Shown here in pieces: positions 1-8,506 of a DNA stretch of 64,000 nt. Source of the stretch: Haloterrigena gelatinilytica (GTDB lineage Archaea; Halobacteriota; Halobacteria; Halobacteriales; Natrialbaceae). The stretch lies in the NCBI RefSeq assembly GCF_013342145.1, contig NZ_JABUQZ010000001.1, forward strand, positions 1,736,001 through 1,800,000. Direction: 5' to 3'. The translations under genes were made by a program, and so were the position numbers. How positions within the stretch are numbered: position 1 is the first letter of the stretch; each line of letters opens with the position of its first letter. The notes beneath the pieces are model-generated. The model was not told where the DNA came from, made no database searches, and saw nothing but the letters and a program-made list of their open reading frames with translations.

Positions 1-288
1 CACCGTCGCGCCGTCGATCGGCGGCTCCGACTGATCGGTCGGGAGGTATCGCCCCGTCGGAGAGCGGTACCGAACGACGAGCGACCACATGACCGCGGTC
101 CCCAGCAGTCCGATCGCCGAGAACGTCATCCCCAGCGAGTAGAAGGTCCCGGTATAGATCACGGCGAGCGCGAACTTGGGAACGCTGGTCGCCAGCGGGA
201 TTCGCGCGTCGAGGTCGCGCAGCGTCGGGAGCAATGCGACGACGGTGAGTAAACTGCCGCCGAGAAAGACGAGATCGTGCCAAGACAT
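1..288 (-). CDS. small multi-pass membrane protein, cut by the window edge
   Basis: The frame is open for 96 codons from an ATG at 288 and runs off the left edge, so the C-terminus is missing. The translation starts MSWHDLVFLGGSLLTVVALL and contains about three hydrophobic segments separated by short charged loops, ending with an acidic, proline-containing stretch. It looks like a small haloarchaeal inner-membrane protein of unknown role; I do not recognise a family. A TATA-like TATTTA on the minus strand at 311-316 lies about 26 bases before the ATG, which supports this start as leaderless. It is transcribed away from pckA's 3' end. Confidence 0.6.
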   Translation of the reverse strand, partial: MSWHDLVFLGGSLLTVVALLPTLRDLDARIPLATSVPKFALAVIYTGTFYSLGMTFSAIGLLGTAVMWSLVVRYRSPTGRYLPTDQSEPPIDGATV

Positions 289-538
289 ACGATGGATACT
301 CGGTTATGAGTAAATAGCCTTCCGGTTAGGATCGGTCGGTTGACTCCGTCTCGAGCGGGTTTTGATCCGGGGCGTCGGACTCGACGACGAGAGACAGCAC
401 CGGCGGTCGCGCGCCTGTCGGTGGCGGGTAGGCGACCGCGTGCTCGCAGTTACGAAACGGATGCTCCGAAAACGATGGTCCGAACTGAAACCGGCAGTAC
501 CGACACTGACGCGAGACTCGCTCTGCCGGCGGTCCCGA
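289..538. other. 250-base spacer
   Basis: It lies between the leftmost gene's start and the 3' end of pckA. The minus-strand TATA-like box at 311-316 belongs to the left gene. I see no other gene or structured element. Confidence 0.5.
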
Positions 539-2050
539 TCAGTAGACGGCGTCTCTGATCTCCTCGCGGAGCTCGTCGAACTGTTCGAGGTAGTCGCGAC
601 GTTCGGCTCGCAGTTCCGCGACGGCCTCGTCGTAGTCCTCGACGTGGTCGGGAACGTAGTACTCGCCGATGTCGAATCCGGGCACGCTCTCGGGGATCGT
701 CAGCCCGGTGCGGTCGTCGTCGGTCCACTCGATCGTCCCTCGGGCGGCCTCGGTGAGGATGGTGACGGACTCCTCGACGCCGACGTCCGCGGACTTCTCA
801 CCGAGATAACCCGTGTTGATGACGTAACACTCGATGTCCAGCGCCTCGATGAGGTCCCGGAAGATGTTCCCCTCCTCGCCCTCGGGGCCGATGATGAAGG
901 GATTGGTCCCGACGACGCGGATCGACTCGCCCGCGCGGGACGGATCGCCGGCGCTGGTCTCGATCGACTCGCCGAGCATGAAGGCGACGGCCGCCTGATC
1001 GTCCGTGAGCTTCGCGACCGGCGGCATCAGCGGATTCCGGGTGATGAAGAAGGCCTGATCCATCCGCTCTAAGTCGATCTCCTCGTCGGCGCTCTCGAGC
1101 TGGTCGCGCTGGACGACCGCCCGGGAGTTCGAGGTGTAGCGATCCTCGTCGAAGTGGACCGTCCCGTCGTCGTCGACGGCGACGTTCTCGAAGACCGCCG
1201 ACTCGTGGGTCGCGGCCTCGTAGAGTTCGGGTTGTTCCTCGGCGTCGAGGCCGATGGTCTTGATGAACAGCCCCTCGCCCTCGCTGCCGGCGACGGTACC
1301 GTCGGGCAGGAGGCCGCAGACGTCGTCCTGGAGCATCGTGGCGTCTTCGGGGTCCTCGAGCCAGCAGCCGTGGGAGGTGAGCGTCGACTTGCCGGTCGCC
1401 GACAGGCCCATGAACACCTGGCCGACGGTCTGGAGGTCGCCCTCCTCGTTACGAACGCGCACGCGCTTGCTGCCCGCGTGGAGGCCGAGGCCGCCCTGTT
1501 CCTTGATTCGGTACATGTACAGCCGGAGGAACGACTTCTTCGCCTCGCCGATGTAGTCGGTCCCCAGCACGGCGGTAAAGCCTTCGTCTGGAAGGACGCG
1601 GATTGCGGTCTCGTCGTAGTCGGGGTCCATGACCGTGTAGAGGTCGGGTTCTCGACCGTCCGACGGTTCGAACAGGTCCCGCCAGCCCAACGCGATGTGG
1701 GCGTGCTCGACGGGGACGAACAGTCGGCAACAGAAGGTCGCGTCGGGATGGCGTCCCATCAGCCGATCGACGCAGACCATCTCGCGGTCGCCCGCGCGGG
1801 CGATCGCGTCGTCGACGAGTTCGCGGTCGGGCTCGTCGAACGCGGCGTCGACGGCGTTTTTCGTCAGATCGGCGCTTCGGGATCGCGTTTCGCTGACGTA
1901 CGACGGCGATCCGAACTCGGTCGTCGTCTCGTCGTCGGCCGCGAGGTCGCGGAGTTCCTCGAACGACGGGTCGTACCGGACGTTCGACGCTGTCGTCGGG
2001 TCAGGAAGCTCTCGGACCAGCGGACGGGTCTCCGCCCCGGTTTCGGACAT
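539..2050 (-). CDS. pckA: phosphoenolpyruvate carboxykinase (ATP)
   Basis: 503-residue cytoplasmic enzyme that interconverts oxaloacetate and phosphoenolpyruvate with ATP, the entry step of gluconeogenesis. The family's kinase P-loop, GLSATGKST, is at about residues 215-223, followed by the metal/nucleotide segment with MLQDD. The length is slightly below that of bacterial ATP-type enzymes (about 530-540). The ATG at 2050 is preceded on the minus strand by TTTATAC at 2076-2082, about 29 bases upstream, fitting a leaderless transcript. The gene stands alone, with a gap on each side. Family assignment is firm; ATP rather than GTP use is inferred from the P-loop type. Confidence 0.95.
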   Translation of the reverse strand: MSETGAETRPLVRELPDPTTASNVRYDPSFEELRDLAADDETTTEFGSPSYVSETRSRSADLTKNAVDAAFDEPDRELVDDAIARAGDREMVCVDRLMGRHPDATFCCRLFVPVEHAHIALGWRDLFEPSDGREPDLYTVMDPDYDETAIRVLPDEGFTAVLGTDYIGEAKKSFLRLYMYRIKEQGGLGLHAGSKRVRVRNEEGDLQTVGQVFMGLSATGKSTLTSHGCWLEDPEDATMLQDDVCGLLPDGTVAGSEGEGLFIKTIGLDAEEQPELYEAATHESAVFENVAVDDDGTVHFDEDRYTSNSRAVVQRDQLESADEEIDLERMDQAFFITRNPLMPPVAKLTDDQAAVAFMLGESIETSAGDPSRAGESIRVVGTNPFIIGPEGEEGNIFRDLIEALDIECYVINTGYLGEKSADVGVEESVTILTEAARGTIEWTDDDRTGLTIPESVPGFDIGEYYVPDHVEDYDEAVAELRAERRDYLEQFDELREEIRDAVY

Positions 2051-2409
2051 ATACGTAACTCACCATCGCCGCAATGTATAAACATGGAGGATCCTTCTCC
2101 CTGTGTGTCACGTCTTCACCAATCACTGTGGGTGAGGGACGATTTCGGACCGCAGTGGCGGTGAGGGGCAGATTCGTCGATTTCCCACTAACTATACGAA
2201 ACCAGATACGAACGGGAAAGGTACTCGAAACCGAAATAATTTCTACTCGAGAGCGATCGGTTCGATATCGATCCCTCTCACAGGGTCGTATCGACGAGCG
2301 CCGACGGGCTACATCCGGATCGATGGGCGACACCCAAATCGGTTCTCGAGAGGCGTGCGCTCGGGGGCGGCCCCAGAACGATGGCAGAAAACGCGTCCGT
2401 CGGACCGTC
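2051..2409. other. 359-base intergenic region upstream of pckA
   Basis: The first 40 bases hold the pckA promoter. The remainder has a moderately AT-rich patch around 2185-2270, but I see no convincing gene, RNA or repeat. The halocyanin-like gene ends at 2410 on the same strand, so any leader or terminator for it would also lie here. Confidence 0.4.
2076..2082 (-). promoter_or_regulatory. TATA box of pckA
   Basis: TTTATAC on the minus strand, centred about 29 bases before the pckA ATG. Confidence 0.6.
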
Positions 2410-2850
2410 TCACTCGGAGACGATGATCTGGCCGGTCATCCCGGCGTTGACGTGGGGTTCGCAGATGTAGGTGTAGGTTCCCGGCACCTCGAACGTGTGC
2501 TCGAACGTCTCGCGGGTCTCGAGTTTCCCGCCCTGGGACTCGTGCCAGGCGTCGATCGCCGTCTGTTCGTCCTCGAAGCCGCCGGTCGCGAAGTAGTCGG
2601 CGCCCTCGGGAAGGCTCGTCTCGCGGGCCGTCACCGTGTGGATGGCTTCGCTGGTGTTCTTCCAGACGACGGTCTCGCCGACGCTGGCCTCGTACTCGTC
2701 GGGGAGAAACGCGTTCCGGTTCATCCCGATGGTACAGCTCTGGCCGTCGCAGGGATCGTCGTTCTCGAAGGGGCTGGTGACGGCCGAACAGCCCGCCAGT
2801 CCGGCCGAAACGGCGGAGCCGACGGCGGCGAGATAGACGCGCCGATTCAT
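2410..2850 (-). CDS. halocyanin-like blue copper lipoprotein
   Basis: 146 residues. The N-terminus MNRRVYLAAVGSAVSAGLAG is followed by Cys, a lipobox with a twin-arginine-like start, so the protein is probably exported and lipid-anchored. One cupredoxin domain fills the rest. The type 1 copper ligands are visible: a His in EAIHTV and the C-terminal C-x2-H-x4-M set in YICEPHVNAGM. Halocyanins carry single electrons at the outer face of the membrane. The reading frame is open further upstream, but the signal peptide fixes the start at 2850. The partner oxidase is unknown. It is divergent from pssA. Confidence 0.85.
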   Translation of the reverse strand: MNRRVYLAAVGSAVSAGLAGCSAVTSPFENDDPCDGQSCTIGMNRNAFLPDEYEASVGETVVWKNTSEAIHTVTARETSLPEGADYFATGGFEDEQTAIDAWHESQGGKLETRETFEHTFEVPGTYTYICEPHVNAGMTGQIIVSE

Positions 2851-2962
2851 ACCAGCGACTTGGGAGCATCCGAATATAACCGCCCCGGTTCGATCGTCGA
2901 AACCTCGAGGGTCGGTGGCGAAACGAAAACACGTAAGGGACCTCCACGCCGAATCCGGGAGT

Positions 2963-3688
2963 ATGCTTCCCCGGTTCGTCGGGCGACTGGGCGTCGCCGA
3001 CGCGGTGACCGTCTCCAACGCGGCGCTGGGATTCGTCGCCGTCGTCGTCGCCTTCGTCGACATTGCGCTCGCTGCACGTCTCATCCTGCTTGCGGCGGTC
3101 GCGGACGGGCTGGACGGGATCCTCGCCCGCCGCTACGGCGGCACCGACGTCGGTCCCTACCTCGACTCGCTGGCCGACGTCGCCTCCTTCGCGGTCGCCC
3201 CCGCGGTCGTCGCCTTCGTCGTCGTCACCGACAGTCTCGAGCTCGGGTTCGACGCGGTGACGGGCGAACTCCTCTTGACGACCGGGACCTGCGCGCTGTT
3301 CGTCGCGATGGCAGTCACCCGCCTCGGCATGTACACGGCATTCGACGTCAGCGGTAACTACACCGAGGGTATCCAGACGACGCTGGCGGCGACGATCATC
3401 GGCGCGGCGATCCTCGCCGGCACGACCGACCCGTGGCTCGTCCTCGCGGTGACGGGGGCGTTCTGTTACCTGATGGTCTCGCGCATCGAGTACCCCGACC
3501 TGCTCGCCCGCGACGCGGCCATCATGGGCGTCGTCCACGTCCTGGCGATCCTGATTCCCGAGTTCGCCGGTCACACGTTTCCCTACGCGCTGTTGACGCT
3601 GGGGATCGCGTACATGACGCTGAGCCCCTGGTTCTACTGGCGAGAGGAGACCCAGGCGACGGCGCCCGACGCGCATGGAAACGCTTAG
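2963..3688 (+). CDS. pssA: CDP-alcohol phosphatidyltransferase, probable archaetidylserine synthase
   Basis: 241-residue integral membrane enzyme with about six hydrophobic helices. It carries the CDP-alcohol phosphotransferase signature in DGLDGILARRY...GPYLDSLAD, where the paired DG...D and D...D aspartates bind the metals and CDP. Haloarchaeal members join L-serine to CDP-archaeol, making archaetidylserine, the precursor of archaetidylethanolamine; they are linked by co-occurrence and experiment to archaeosortase lipid anchoring of S-layer proteins. I chose ATG 2963 (MLPRFVGRLG) because the 16 residues before it are polar and unconserved-looking, although the frame extends to 2915. No decarboxylase partner lies in the window. 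Confidence 0.85.
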   Translation: MLPRFVGRLGVADAVTVSNAALGFVAVVVAFVDIALAARLILLAAVADGLDGILARRYGGTDVGPYLDSLADVASFAVAPAVVAFVVVTDSLELGFDAVTGELLLTTGTCALFVAMAVTRLGMYTAFDVSGNYTEGIQTTLAATIIGAAILAGTTDPWLVLAVTGAFCYLMVSRIEYPDLLARDAAIMGVVHVLAILIPEFAGHTFPYALLTLGIAYMTLSPWFYWREETQATAPDAHGNA

Positions 3689-3772
3689 GGCGCTGCTGGG
3701 ACGACCGTAGGGTATGTACACTGCCACGCGTCGGCGTCATCTCCGGGTCCAGTTGCAGGACCGGGTGGTACC

Positions 3773-5125
3773 ATGAGCGATGACGAGGCAGCCGAGGACG
3801 GAGCGGACGAACCGGCTGAGGAGGAGCCCGAACCGGTCGATCTCGAGGCGATCCGCGAGGCGCTCGCGGCCTTCGAGGACGACGTCGAAGCCCTCGAGAG
3901 CGAGCTCGAGGCCGCCGAGACCGAGGACGATCTCGACGTCGTCGAGGCCGATATCGAGTCCTTCCGCGAGGAGTTCGAGGAGATCGAGATCCCCGACCCG
4001 CCGGAAACCGAGGAGGACGAAGACGAGGACGAGGACGAGGACGCCGAACCCGCGCCCGAGGAGCAACTCCAGGAGCGCTACGACGACATCGAGAGCGACG
4101 TCTCGGATCTCGAGTCCGATCTGGAGGACCAGCGCGGTCCCTACGGCGAGGACGTCGTCAGCGACATCAACGGCGCCAGCGGGACGATTACGGGCACCCG
4201 CTGGACCGAGGAGGGGAACGCCGAACTGATCGAGGCCGTCGACGACTTCCTCGACGAGCTGAACGAACTGCTCGGCACCTCGGTCACGCTGAGCAACGAG
4301 GGCGAGGCGGTCCCCGACCAGCTAGACGCGACTCTCGACCGCGCGGCCGAGGCCGTCGAGGACGCCGCCCTCGACGCCGACGACGACGCCGAGACGATCG
4401 CCGGCCTGCTCGAGGCCACGGACGACCTCGACTCCGATATCGACGACGCGACCGAGTGGACCGACCTCGAGATCCGCGAGCAACTGCGCCGCGAAGGGTT
4501 CTACGACGTGCTCGATCACGTCAAGGACTTCCCGCCGGAGTGGCACGCGCTGAAGGTCCACGAGAAACGCGGCAACGTCGACCAGATCCTGCTGGCCTAC
4601 GAGACATTCGACTCCGATTACATGGAGGAACACTGCCTCGAGGCCTTAGAACGCATGGGTCCCGAGGAGGCCATGGAACCCATGATCCAGAAGGCGGGCC
4701 GCCGCGACCAGGCCGCGATGCGCATCCTGGGCAAGATCGGGATCGCCGACGACGAGGTCGTCGAGGCGCTGGTCGACTACGTCGACTCGAACCCCAACCT
4801 CCAGCGGCCCGCGTTCCGCGCGCTCGGCGAGATCGGTGCCGAGGACGCCGTCGAGCCGATCGCCCAGCAGCTGGTCGCCGACGAGCCGGACGTCCGTAGC
4901 TGGGCCGCCCGCGCGCTCGGCCTGATCGGCGACACCCGCGCCGTCGAGCCGCTCGCGGACGTGCTGGCCGACGACGAACAGGACCGCGTCCGCGCCAGCG
5001 CCGCCTGGGCGTTAAACCAGATCGGCACCGCCGAGGCCCTCGAGATCGTCGCCGACTACGGCGACGACCGCGCGTATCTCGTCCAGGCCGAAGCCGAGAA
5101 GGCCGCGACCGAGCCCGCGGCCTGA
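3773..5125 (+). CDS. acidic coiled-coil plus HEAT-repeat protein
   Basis: 450 residues, extremely acidic. Residues 1 to about 125 are Glu/Asp-rich with heptad-like spacing and probably form a coiled coil. A middle region (about 130-240) has further helices. The last 200 residues contain about five HEAT/PBS-lyase-type repeats, for example AFRALGEIGAEDAVEPIAQQ followed by AARALGLIGDTRAVEPLADV. Such repeats form a solenoid for protein binding; no catalytic residues are visible. It starts 84 bases after pssA and may be transcribed with it. Role unknown; a scaffold is inference. Confidence 0.8.
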   Translation: MSDDEAAEDGADEPAEEEPEPVDLEAIREALAAFEDDVEALESELEAAETEDDLDVVEADIESFREEFEEIEIPDPPETEEDEDEDEDEDAEPAPEEQLQERYDDIESDVSDLESDLEDQRGPYGEDVVSDINGASGTITGTRWTEEGNAELIEAVDDFLDELNELLGTSVTLSNEGEAVPDQLDATLDRAAEAVEDAALDADDDAETIAGLLEATDDLDSDIDDATEWTDLEIREQLRREGFYDVLDHVKDFPPEWHALKVHEKRGNVDQILLAYETFDSDYMEEHCLEALERMGPEEAMEPMIQKAGRRDQAAMRILGKIGIADDEVVEALVDYVDSNPNLQRPAFRALGEIGAEDAVEPIAQQLVADEPDVRSWAARALGLIGDTRAVEPLADVLADDEQDRVRASAAWALNQIGTAEALEIVADYGDDRAYLVQAEAEKAATEPAA

Positions 5126-5200
5126 ACGCGACGCGAACGAGAGAGACCCGATTTCCGTCCCCCTCCCTGCTGAATCCCGTACTCCGTTTTCGACCTGACC

Positions 5201-5207
5201 TTTATAT
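5201..5207 (+). promoter_or_regulatory. TATA box of the phospholipase-D-like gene
   Basis: TTTATAT centred 28 bases before the ATG at 5232, indicating a leaderless transcript. Confidence 0.65.
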
Positions 5208-5231
5208 CCGAACGCGCGGCCAGAGCGCCCG

Positions 5232-7079
5232 ATGGAGCACCGACGCGCGGTCCTCGTCGCGCTCGTGAGCGTCGGCCTCGCCGCCGGCACCCTGCTGGGG
5301 TTCGGAATCGTCGCCGTCGACACCGCGACGAGCGACGGAACTCCCGCGGAGATGACGTCTCGAGGCGACGCTAACGGCGACGGAACCAGCCCCGCGTGTC
5401 CGATCGGTGCAATGGAATCAGCGCCTGCATCGGTCGAGCTAACCGACAGTAACGGGACGGCCCCCAGCGCCGACGCCGGTGGGCGACCGGCGAACGCGAC
5501 CGGTACCGCGCCGCGGATCGTCGAACTCTACCCGAATCCCACGATTCGCGACAACGTCGGCGAGTATCTCGTCCTCGAGGTCCCCCCGGACACTCGACTC
5601 GAGAACTGGACGCTCACCGACGGCCACACCACCGCCGGACTCCCGAACGAGACCGTCTCCGGACGCGTCGCCGCGAGCACGGCGCCGAACGTTACCGGCG
5701 GGCTGACCGAGTATCCGGTGATCGAACTCGAGGGGACGCTGCGACTCGCCGTCGACGGGGACACCCTCGAACTCCGGAACGAGACGACGACCGTCGACGC
5801 GGTCGCGTACGATCGAGCGCCGACGGCCGAACGGTGGTACCGAAGCGACGGCGAGACCGACGAGCCGACCGCCGGCGACCCCGCAGCCGGCGACTGGCAT
5901 CCCCGCGACGCGACCTGCCTCCCGGTCTCGACGGCCGACGTCGCGGACGCCACGGCGTTCGTCCTCCCCGACTCGCCCGCGGTGCCCCTCGAGACGCTCC
6001 GCGGCGCCGACGACCGTCTGCTGCTGGCCGGCTACACGGTCACGTCCGAGGAAGTCGCCGACGAACTCGTCGCCGCGGCCGACCGCGGGGTCGACGTCGC
6101 GGTGCTCTTCGAGTCGAGCCCCGTCGGTGGCGCGCCCGCGGCGACCGAGAGCGTCCTCGAGACGCTCGTCGACGGCGGGGTCGACGTTCGCGTTATCGGC
6201 GGCGCCGACTCGCGGTACCGCTATCATCACCCCAAATACGCGGTGATCGACGACCGCGTGCTGGTCACGACCGAGAACTGGAAGCCGTCGGGCGTCGGCG
6301 GCGAGAGCAGCCGCGGCTGGGGCGTGCGCCTCAAGTCCGAGTCCCTCGCGGCCGATCTCGCGACCGTCTTCGACGCGGACTTCGAGGGTCGCGATACGAC
6401 CTCGGGTGCGGCCTATCGCAGGAACGCTTCGTTCGTGGACGACGGCCCCGTCTTTTCCGCGCCCGATCCCGAGTTCCCGACGGCCCACGACCCGTCGACG
6501 GTCCCCGTCGAGTCCGCCGAACTCCTGCTCGCACCGGACAACGCCGAACGCCGTCTCAACTCGCTGCTCGAGAGCGCCGACGACGAGATCCTCGTCCTGC
6601 AGCCGTCTATCGCCGACGACGTGTCGCTGCTCAAGTCGACCCTCGAGGCTGCCCGTCGCGGCGTCGACGTCCGTATCCTGCTCGGCTCGGCGGAGTACAA
6701 CGCCGACGAGAACGCGGCGCTGGCGCGGGACGTAGAACGGATCGCCGACGACGAGTCGCTGGCGCTCGAGGTCGAACTGGTCGAGGAGACGAACGCCTTC
6801 GAGAAGATCCACGCCAAGGGGGTCGTGATCGACCGCGAGGTCGCGGTCGTCGGCAGCGCCAACTGGAACGAGAACTCCTTCCGGAACAATCGCGAGGTCG
6901 TATTGGCGCTACACGGCGAGGAGGTCGCGAGCTACTACGCCGACGTGTTCGAGGCCGACTGGCGGGGCGACAGTGGTCGATCGAGGCTCACCGTTGGTGT
7001 CGCACTCGCCGTTATCGCCGCACTCGCCCTCGCGGCGCTGGTCGGGCGACGGTACGTTCGGTTCGGTGAGCAACACTGA
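5232..7079 (+). CDS. exported lamin-tail / phospholipase D-like protein, membrane-anchored
   Basis: 615 residues. An N-terminal hydrophobic segment (about residues 8-30) acts as signal or anchor. A lamin-tail-like beta domain follows at about 95-195 (IVELYPNP...NVGEYLVL). Two PLD-type half-sites come next: H333-x-K335-x4-D340 with a TTENW tail, then H527-x-K529-x4-D534 with the fuller GSANWNENSF motif. A C-terminal transmembrane helix (about 585-605) is followed by a short basic tail. The family hydrolyses phosphodiester bonds in lipid or nucleic acid; the domain order suggests an extracellular, membrane-tethered enzyme. The first site is less canonical. Substrate unknown. The TATA box 28 bases upstream supports the start. 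Confidence 0.85.
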   Translation: MEHRRAVLVALVSVGLAAGTLLGFGIVAVDTATSDGTPAEMTSRGDANGDGTSPACPIGAMESAPASVELTDSNGTAPSADAGGRPANATGTAPRIVELYPNPTIRDNVGEYLVLEVPPDTRLENWTLTDGHTTAGLPNETVSGRVAASTAPNVTGGLTEYPVIELEGTLRLAVDGDTLELRNETTTVDAVAYDRAPTAERWYRSDGETDEPTAGDPAAGDWHPRDATCLPVSTADVADATAFVLPDSPAVPLETLRGADDRLLLAGYTVTSEEVADELVAAADRGVDVAVLFESSPVGGAPAATESVLETLVDGGVDVRVIGGADSRYRYHHPKYAVIDDRVLVTTENWKPSGVGGESSRGWGVRLKSESLAADLATVFDADFEGRDTTSGAAYRRNASFVDDGPVFSAPDPEFPTAHDPSTVPVESAELLLAPDNAERRLNSLLESADDEILVLQPSIADDVSLLKSTLEAARRGVDVRILLGSAEYNADENAALARDVERIADDESLALEVELVEETNAFEKIHAKGVVIDREVAVVGSANWNENSFRNNREVVLALHGEEVASYYADVFEADWRGDSGRSRLTVGVALAVIAALALAALVGRRYVRFGEQH

Positions 7080-7184
7080 GGGTCGTGTCGCGCAGTCGCT
7101 ATCGAAACTGGACGCAATGAGCAGTCCGTTCGCGCTGACGGCTCAGATCAGTATCAACCGTTTACGAAACGCAGTCGATCTCCC

Positions 7185-7616
7185 TCAGTCCGCACAGCCG
7201 TCGCCGACCTCGAGTCGCTCGCAGGCGTCCCGTTCGGGGTCGAAACAGTCGGGACACTCGCCGGGCCGGTCGATGATCGTGTCGAGGCGCTCCGCGACGG
7301 TGTCGTCGATGACGCTCTCTAAGGCGCGGGCCTCGTCCTGGTACTCCTCGACTTCGAGGACGTTCGCGAGAAAACGCTCGATGATGCAGTAGGTCTGGAG
7401 GGCGTCGTGGGCGCGCCCGAGTCCCTCGTCGGTCAGACTCGCACCCTTGTACTTCTCGTGGTCGACGAGTCCCCGGTCCTCGAGTTTGCCGATCATCTCG
7501 TTGACGCTGGCCGGACTGACCTCGAGCAAGTCCGCGAGCGTGCCGGTCGATGCGGGGCCGTCCTCGATACGTTGAGCCAGATAGATCGCCTTGAGATATT
7601 GGTCTGCAGTGTTCAT
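7185..7616 (-). CDS. DtxR/MntR-family metal-dependent transcriptional regulator
   Basis: 143 residues. The N-terminal winged helix (residues about 5-65, with TLADLLEVSPASVNEMIGKL as the recognition region) is typical of DtxR/SirR/MntR repressors, followed by the helical metal-binding and dimerisation domain (about 70-125). The C-terminus carries CPDC and further cysteines. Members repress or activate iron or manganese uptake and storage genes when loaded with Fe(II) or Mn(II). It lies 121 bases downstream of the ferritin-like gene on the same strand and may be co-transcribed, which favours iron handling. Which metal it senses cannot be told from the sequence. Confidence 0.9.
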   Translation of the reverse strand: MNTADQYLKAIYLAQRIEDGPASTGTLADLLEVSPASVNEMIGKLEDRGLVDHEKYKGASLTDEGLGRAHDALQTYCIIERFLANVLEVEEYQDEARALESVIDDTVAERLDTIIDRPGECPDCFDPERDACERLEVGDGCAD

Positions 7617-7737
7617 TGCATCCCTCCGTCAGTACCGCTCGGTGTCGCGTCGGTTCCTCGCCGGCGTCCCCGCGTCCGGGACTCGATGCGCGGTGACGGC
7701 GTTCGATCTGCGGGGGACCGTACTGCCGCCGTCCCGA

Positions 7738-8232
7738 TCATGCTCTGTGCTCCATGATCTCGGTCACTTCTTCGACGCCCTCTTTCTCCTCCTCGCGGAT
7801 CTCGTAGAGGGTCTCGAGGAGGCGCTCGCGGTCGATAGCGAACTCGCCATCGGAGGCCTCGATCGCGTCGATCAGGTCGTCGTAGAACTTGTAGGCCGTT
7901 TCCTCGTTGGCCAGTTGGTCGTAGAGGACGCCGTCGGTGTCCTCCGGCGGTCCGTACTGGGCGTCGACCAACGCGTTGATTTCCTCGTACGCGACGGTGT
8001 CGGCCTCGAGATCGTCGATCAGCGCCTCGAGTCGCTCGCGGTGGTCGGCCGACTCGTCGGCGGCCTCCTCGAGCAACTCCCGCACCTCCTCGTCGATCGC
8101 CGCTCGCTCTTCGGGGGGCAGCGAGTCGAGGTGGTGGGCGGCGCGTGACTCGACGACCTCCTCCAGGACGACCCCGATCTGCAGCAATCGGGTCAGCTGG
8201 TGGTCGCTCGAGACGCGCTGTCCCAGACTCAT
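7738..8232 (-). CDS. ferritin-like helical protein
   Basis: 164 residues, almost wholly helical and acidic. Glu/His-rich helices (EEVVESRAAHH, ADHRERLEALIDDL, ANEETAYKFYDDLIDAIE) resemble the di-iron ligands of the ferritin-like/rubrerythrin superfamily. The frame is open upstream to 8406, but the first 58 residues are Arg-rich and unlike the rest, so I take the ATG at 8232. The downstream neighbour on the same strand is a DtxR-type regulator, which points to iron storage or oxidative defence, although I cannot prove that a complete metal site is present. It could instead be a structural relative without iron. Confidence 0.75.
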   Translation of the reverse strand: MSLGQRVSSDHQLTRLLQIGVVLEEVVESRAAHHLDSLPPEERAAIDEEVRELLEEAADESADHRERLEALIDDLEADTVAYEEINALVDAQYGPPEDTDGVLYDQLANEETAYKFYDDLIDAIEASDGEFAIDRERLLETLYEIREEEKEGVEEVTEIMEHRA

Positions 8233-8389
8233 ATCAGGTCGTCCGGGCCACTGATACTTAACCCTCCCTACTCGGGCGGTTCGATATCGGCTCCGTCGGT
8301 CGACGGGTAAACGATCGCCCGCGTGCAGTCGACTGGATGGTCGCAAACGACGATAGGTTTCGGTATCCTCTGGAACACCTTTCACGAAA

Positions 8390-8497
8390 ATGATCGGAAA
8401 CCTCATCGCGGTCGTCGTCTTCCTCGGACTCGGTTATCTCGCTGCTCGCCGGTATCGGGACGACGACGAACGGCTCAACAGCGAGTGGCTTCGCTGA
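8390..8497 (+). CDS. 35-residue single-helix membrane peptide
   Basis: Short frame translating MIGNLIAVVVFLGLGYLAAR followed by a charged tail ending NSEWLR. One hydrophobic helix followed by Arg and Asp residues is a typical small haloarchaeal membrane peptide. It sits between two minus-strand genes, and its 3' end is 9 bases from the end of the next gene. There is no clear promoter. It may be real, but length alone gives weak support. Confidence 0.4.
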   Translation: MIGNLIAVVVFLGLGYLAARRYRDDDERLNSEWLR

Positions 8498-8506
8498 GCG
8501 ATCCGT

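Noticed and set aside
2074-3357. Long plus-strand frame covering the pckA upstream region and the halocyanin gene
   Set aside because: It reads as Arg/Gly-rich sequence, lies antisense to a clear cupredoxin gene, and is a composition effect of high G+C.
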